In this document: piece by piece, positions 62,975 to 64,000 of the stretch
Numbering within the stretch: position 1 is the stretch's first letter
Layout: each line of letters starts with the position of its first letter
From: Piscicola geometra
Lineage: Eukaryota > Annelida > Clitellata > Hirudinida > Piscicolidae
Length of the DNA: 64,000 bases
Assembly: GCA_943735955.1 (NCBI GenBank)
Contig: OX030967.1
Span: forward strand, 4,388,590-4,452,589
Direction: 5' to 3'
Made by a program: the position numbers and the translations under genes
Notes under the pieces: generated by a model
What the model saw: only the letters and a program-made list of their open reading frames with translations
What the model was told of the DNA's origin: nothing
Databases searched by the model: none

Positions 62975-64000
62975 CTAGAAACTAAATTTTTTCGACTTTA
63001 GAAACTTCTCGATAATTTCACTTTCTGGGTACTTGTTGGCGCGCTTGTTGAAGGTAAATTCCTTTGAAAGTGGTTGTTCCCCCTTAGAAATACTTGACTT
63101 GGAAAGTTGGAGGAGGGTAGAGGAAAAGGACCGGTCGCTGGGCAGTCGTTCCAACTCATTTTGCTGGTAGCGGTCATCACTCGGTAAACTCCGTTCCTCC
63201 ACTTCTGCATCCTCTGTGCTCTTGGCCCAGTCATACAGGAACTTGCTGATGGCGGCTTCAAAGAATGGATTTTCTGGTTTCACACGAGGGGACTTGGTGT
63301 TCTTGCTGGGCAGACCACGGTGGGAAGGTTCAAAGACCCTCATACATTGTCCACCCTTGCAGCAGTAGTCTCCGGTGTAGTGGTGCTGTTGCGGCAACGA
63401 CATGTTGGAGCGGGCGTCCATCAGCATCTTGCCCATCATCATCTGCGCCTCGCTGAACATTCTTTCCTCTGGCGATATCTTGTCGCTTTGGCTCGAACTG
63501 GGAGTTTTACTCTTAGTCGAGCTGGGTGTCTTGCTCTTATCTCGGCTTGGAGCCGTGCTTGGAGCCTTGCTGGGGATGTTACTTGGAGCCTTGCTGGGGA
63601 TGTTACTTGGAGCCTTGCTCCCAACCTTGCTGGGCACATTGCTCGGCTGGTACGAGCTGGGAGTAAAAATGGTGGGTCCATTGAAGGGATTGCTGGAACG
63701 TTCGTTGCCACTCATGCCAGAAAAGGCTTTCTTGACGCTGTCCTCCGCTTCGTTTTCTTCTTCGGGCTTGTCATCTTCGGGTTTCTTATCGAAGCTGTCG
63801 AGTGTGTCTTTGAGTTTTTCTTCCAGACTTGCCACCATGACGTTCAGCTCAGACAGACGTCTGTCCAACTCCCGCTTGTTCTGCTCCCTTTCGTTTTGTC
63901 TTTTCATTTGCGAATTCTTGTCCACTCCATGCACCATCACGTACAGACGAGTGTTGTCTCGCATGAATGGCAGACGCATGTTCGTTGTTATGGGAACCAT
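62975..64000 (-). CDS. Coiled-coil, serine/proline-rich protein, partial at right edge
   Basis: 341 codons open from the window edge to the stop at 62975. The first codon happens to be ATG at the very edge, so whether it is the true start cannot be told. Near residues 30-70 a charged helix (QMKRQNEREQNKRELDRRL) suggests a coiled coil. Acidic sequence follows, then a PSN(I/V)PSK(A/V) degenerate repeat at about residues 115-150 and Lys/Ser/Thr-Pro repeats to about 175. Further on are MMMGKMLMDARSNMS, a CCKGGQC cysteine cluster and FFEAAISKFLYDWAKS. It ends with EIIEKFLKSKKFSF. No known domain; by composition it may be cytoskeletal, but that is a guess. Confidence 0.7.
   Translation of the reverse strand: MVPITTNMRLPFMRDNTRLYVMVHGVDKNSQMKRQNEREQNKRELDRRLSELNVMVASLEEKLKDTLDSFDKKPEDDKPEEENEAEDSVKKAFSGMSGNERSSNPFNGPTIFTPSSYQPSNVPSKVGSKAPSNIPSKAPSNIPSKAPSTAPSRDKSKTPSSTKSKTPSSSQSDKISPEERMFSEAQMMMGKMLMDARSNMSLPQQHHYTGDYCCKGGQCMRVFEPSHRGLPSKNTKSPRVKPENPFFEAAISKFLYDWAKSTEDAEVEERSLPSDDRYQQNELERLPSDRSFSSTLLQLSKSSISKGEQPLSKEFTFNKRANKYPESEIIEKFLKSKKFSF

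Overview
This is nuclear DNA of an invertebrate animal. The genes are split by many short introns with GT/AG ends and several have clear animal counterparts: a USP6NL/RN-tre-like TBC Rab-GAP, TRIP13/PCH2, a zinc-type ALAD, FNBP4, a cation-dependent mannose-6-phosphate receptor, ABHD14, and an EFA6/PSD Arf-GEF. L2/CR1-type LINEs and tRNA-derived SINEs are also present. There is no sign of bacterial, plasmid or viral origin. The phylum cannot be named from the sequence. Simple repeats are extraordinarily dense and fill most introns: ATC/GAT, AC/GT, AGT, CCAT, CAA, GGTGGTT and others. Most long open frames in the window are translations of these repeats.

Layout. Positions 1-7513 hold two divergently transcribed TBC Rab-GAP paralogues: one on the minus strand cut by the left edge, one complete on the plus strand. 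A satellite of about 880 bp built on a 14-bp unit follows (8130-9008). Next come a small four-exon gene for a secreted six-cysteine protein (9675-10585) and a LINE with endonuclease and reverse transcriptase (11352-14290). From 14837 to 43961 runs a block of conserved genes: CTU1 (+, 14 exons), TSR3 (-, no introns), TRIP13 (+, 14 exons), ALAD (+, 10 exons), FNBP4-like (+, at least 12 exons) and the mannose-6-phosphate receptor (-, 7 visible exons). TSR3 and TRIP13 are head to head across 338 bp.

From 44600 to 51240 a serine-rich intronless gene of unknown function is duplicated in tandem. A 5'-truncated second copy of the LINE lies between the copies. From 52100 to 54126 a third, different LINE fragment sits in an intron of an ABHD14-like hydrolase gene, which also carries a one-base frameshift at its nucleophile elbow. 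The right end has an unrecognised four-exon gene (55585-57614), a 964-codon intronless EFA6/PSD gene (58049-60943), a decayed coding remnant, and a low-complexity coiled-coil gene cut by the right edge.

The genes are unrelated housekeeping functions (tRNA thiolation, 18S rRNA modification, HORMA remodelling, haem synthesis, lysosomal sorting, Rab and Arf regulation) and do not form a pathway. The most interesting signal is in the introns. Several have complementary simple repeats at opposite ends, or on both sides of an exon, often with no polypyrimidine tract at the acceptor. One CTU1 acceptor has been copied with its repeat into seven tandem sites, all in frame. Exon boundaries here were placed by eye from GT/AG sites, phase continuity and family similarity; no transcript data were available.
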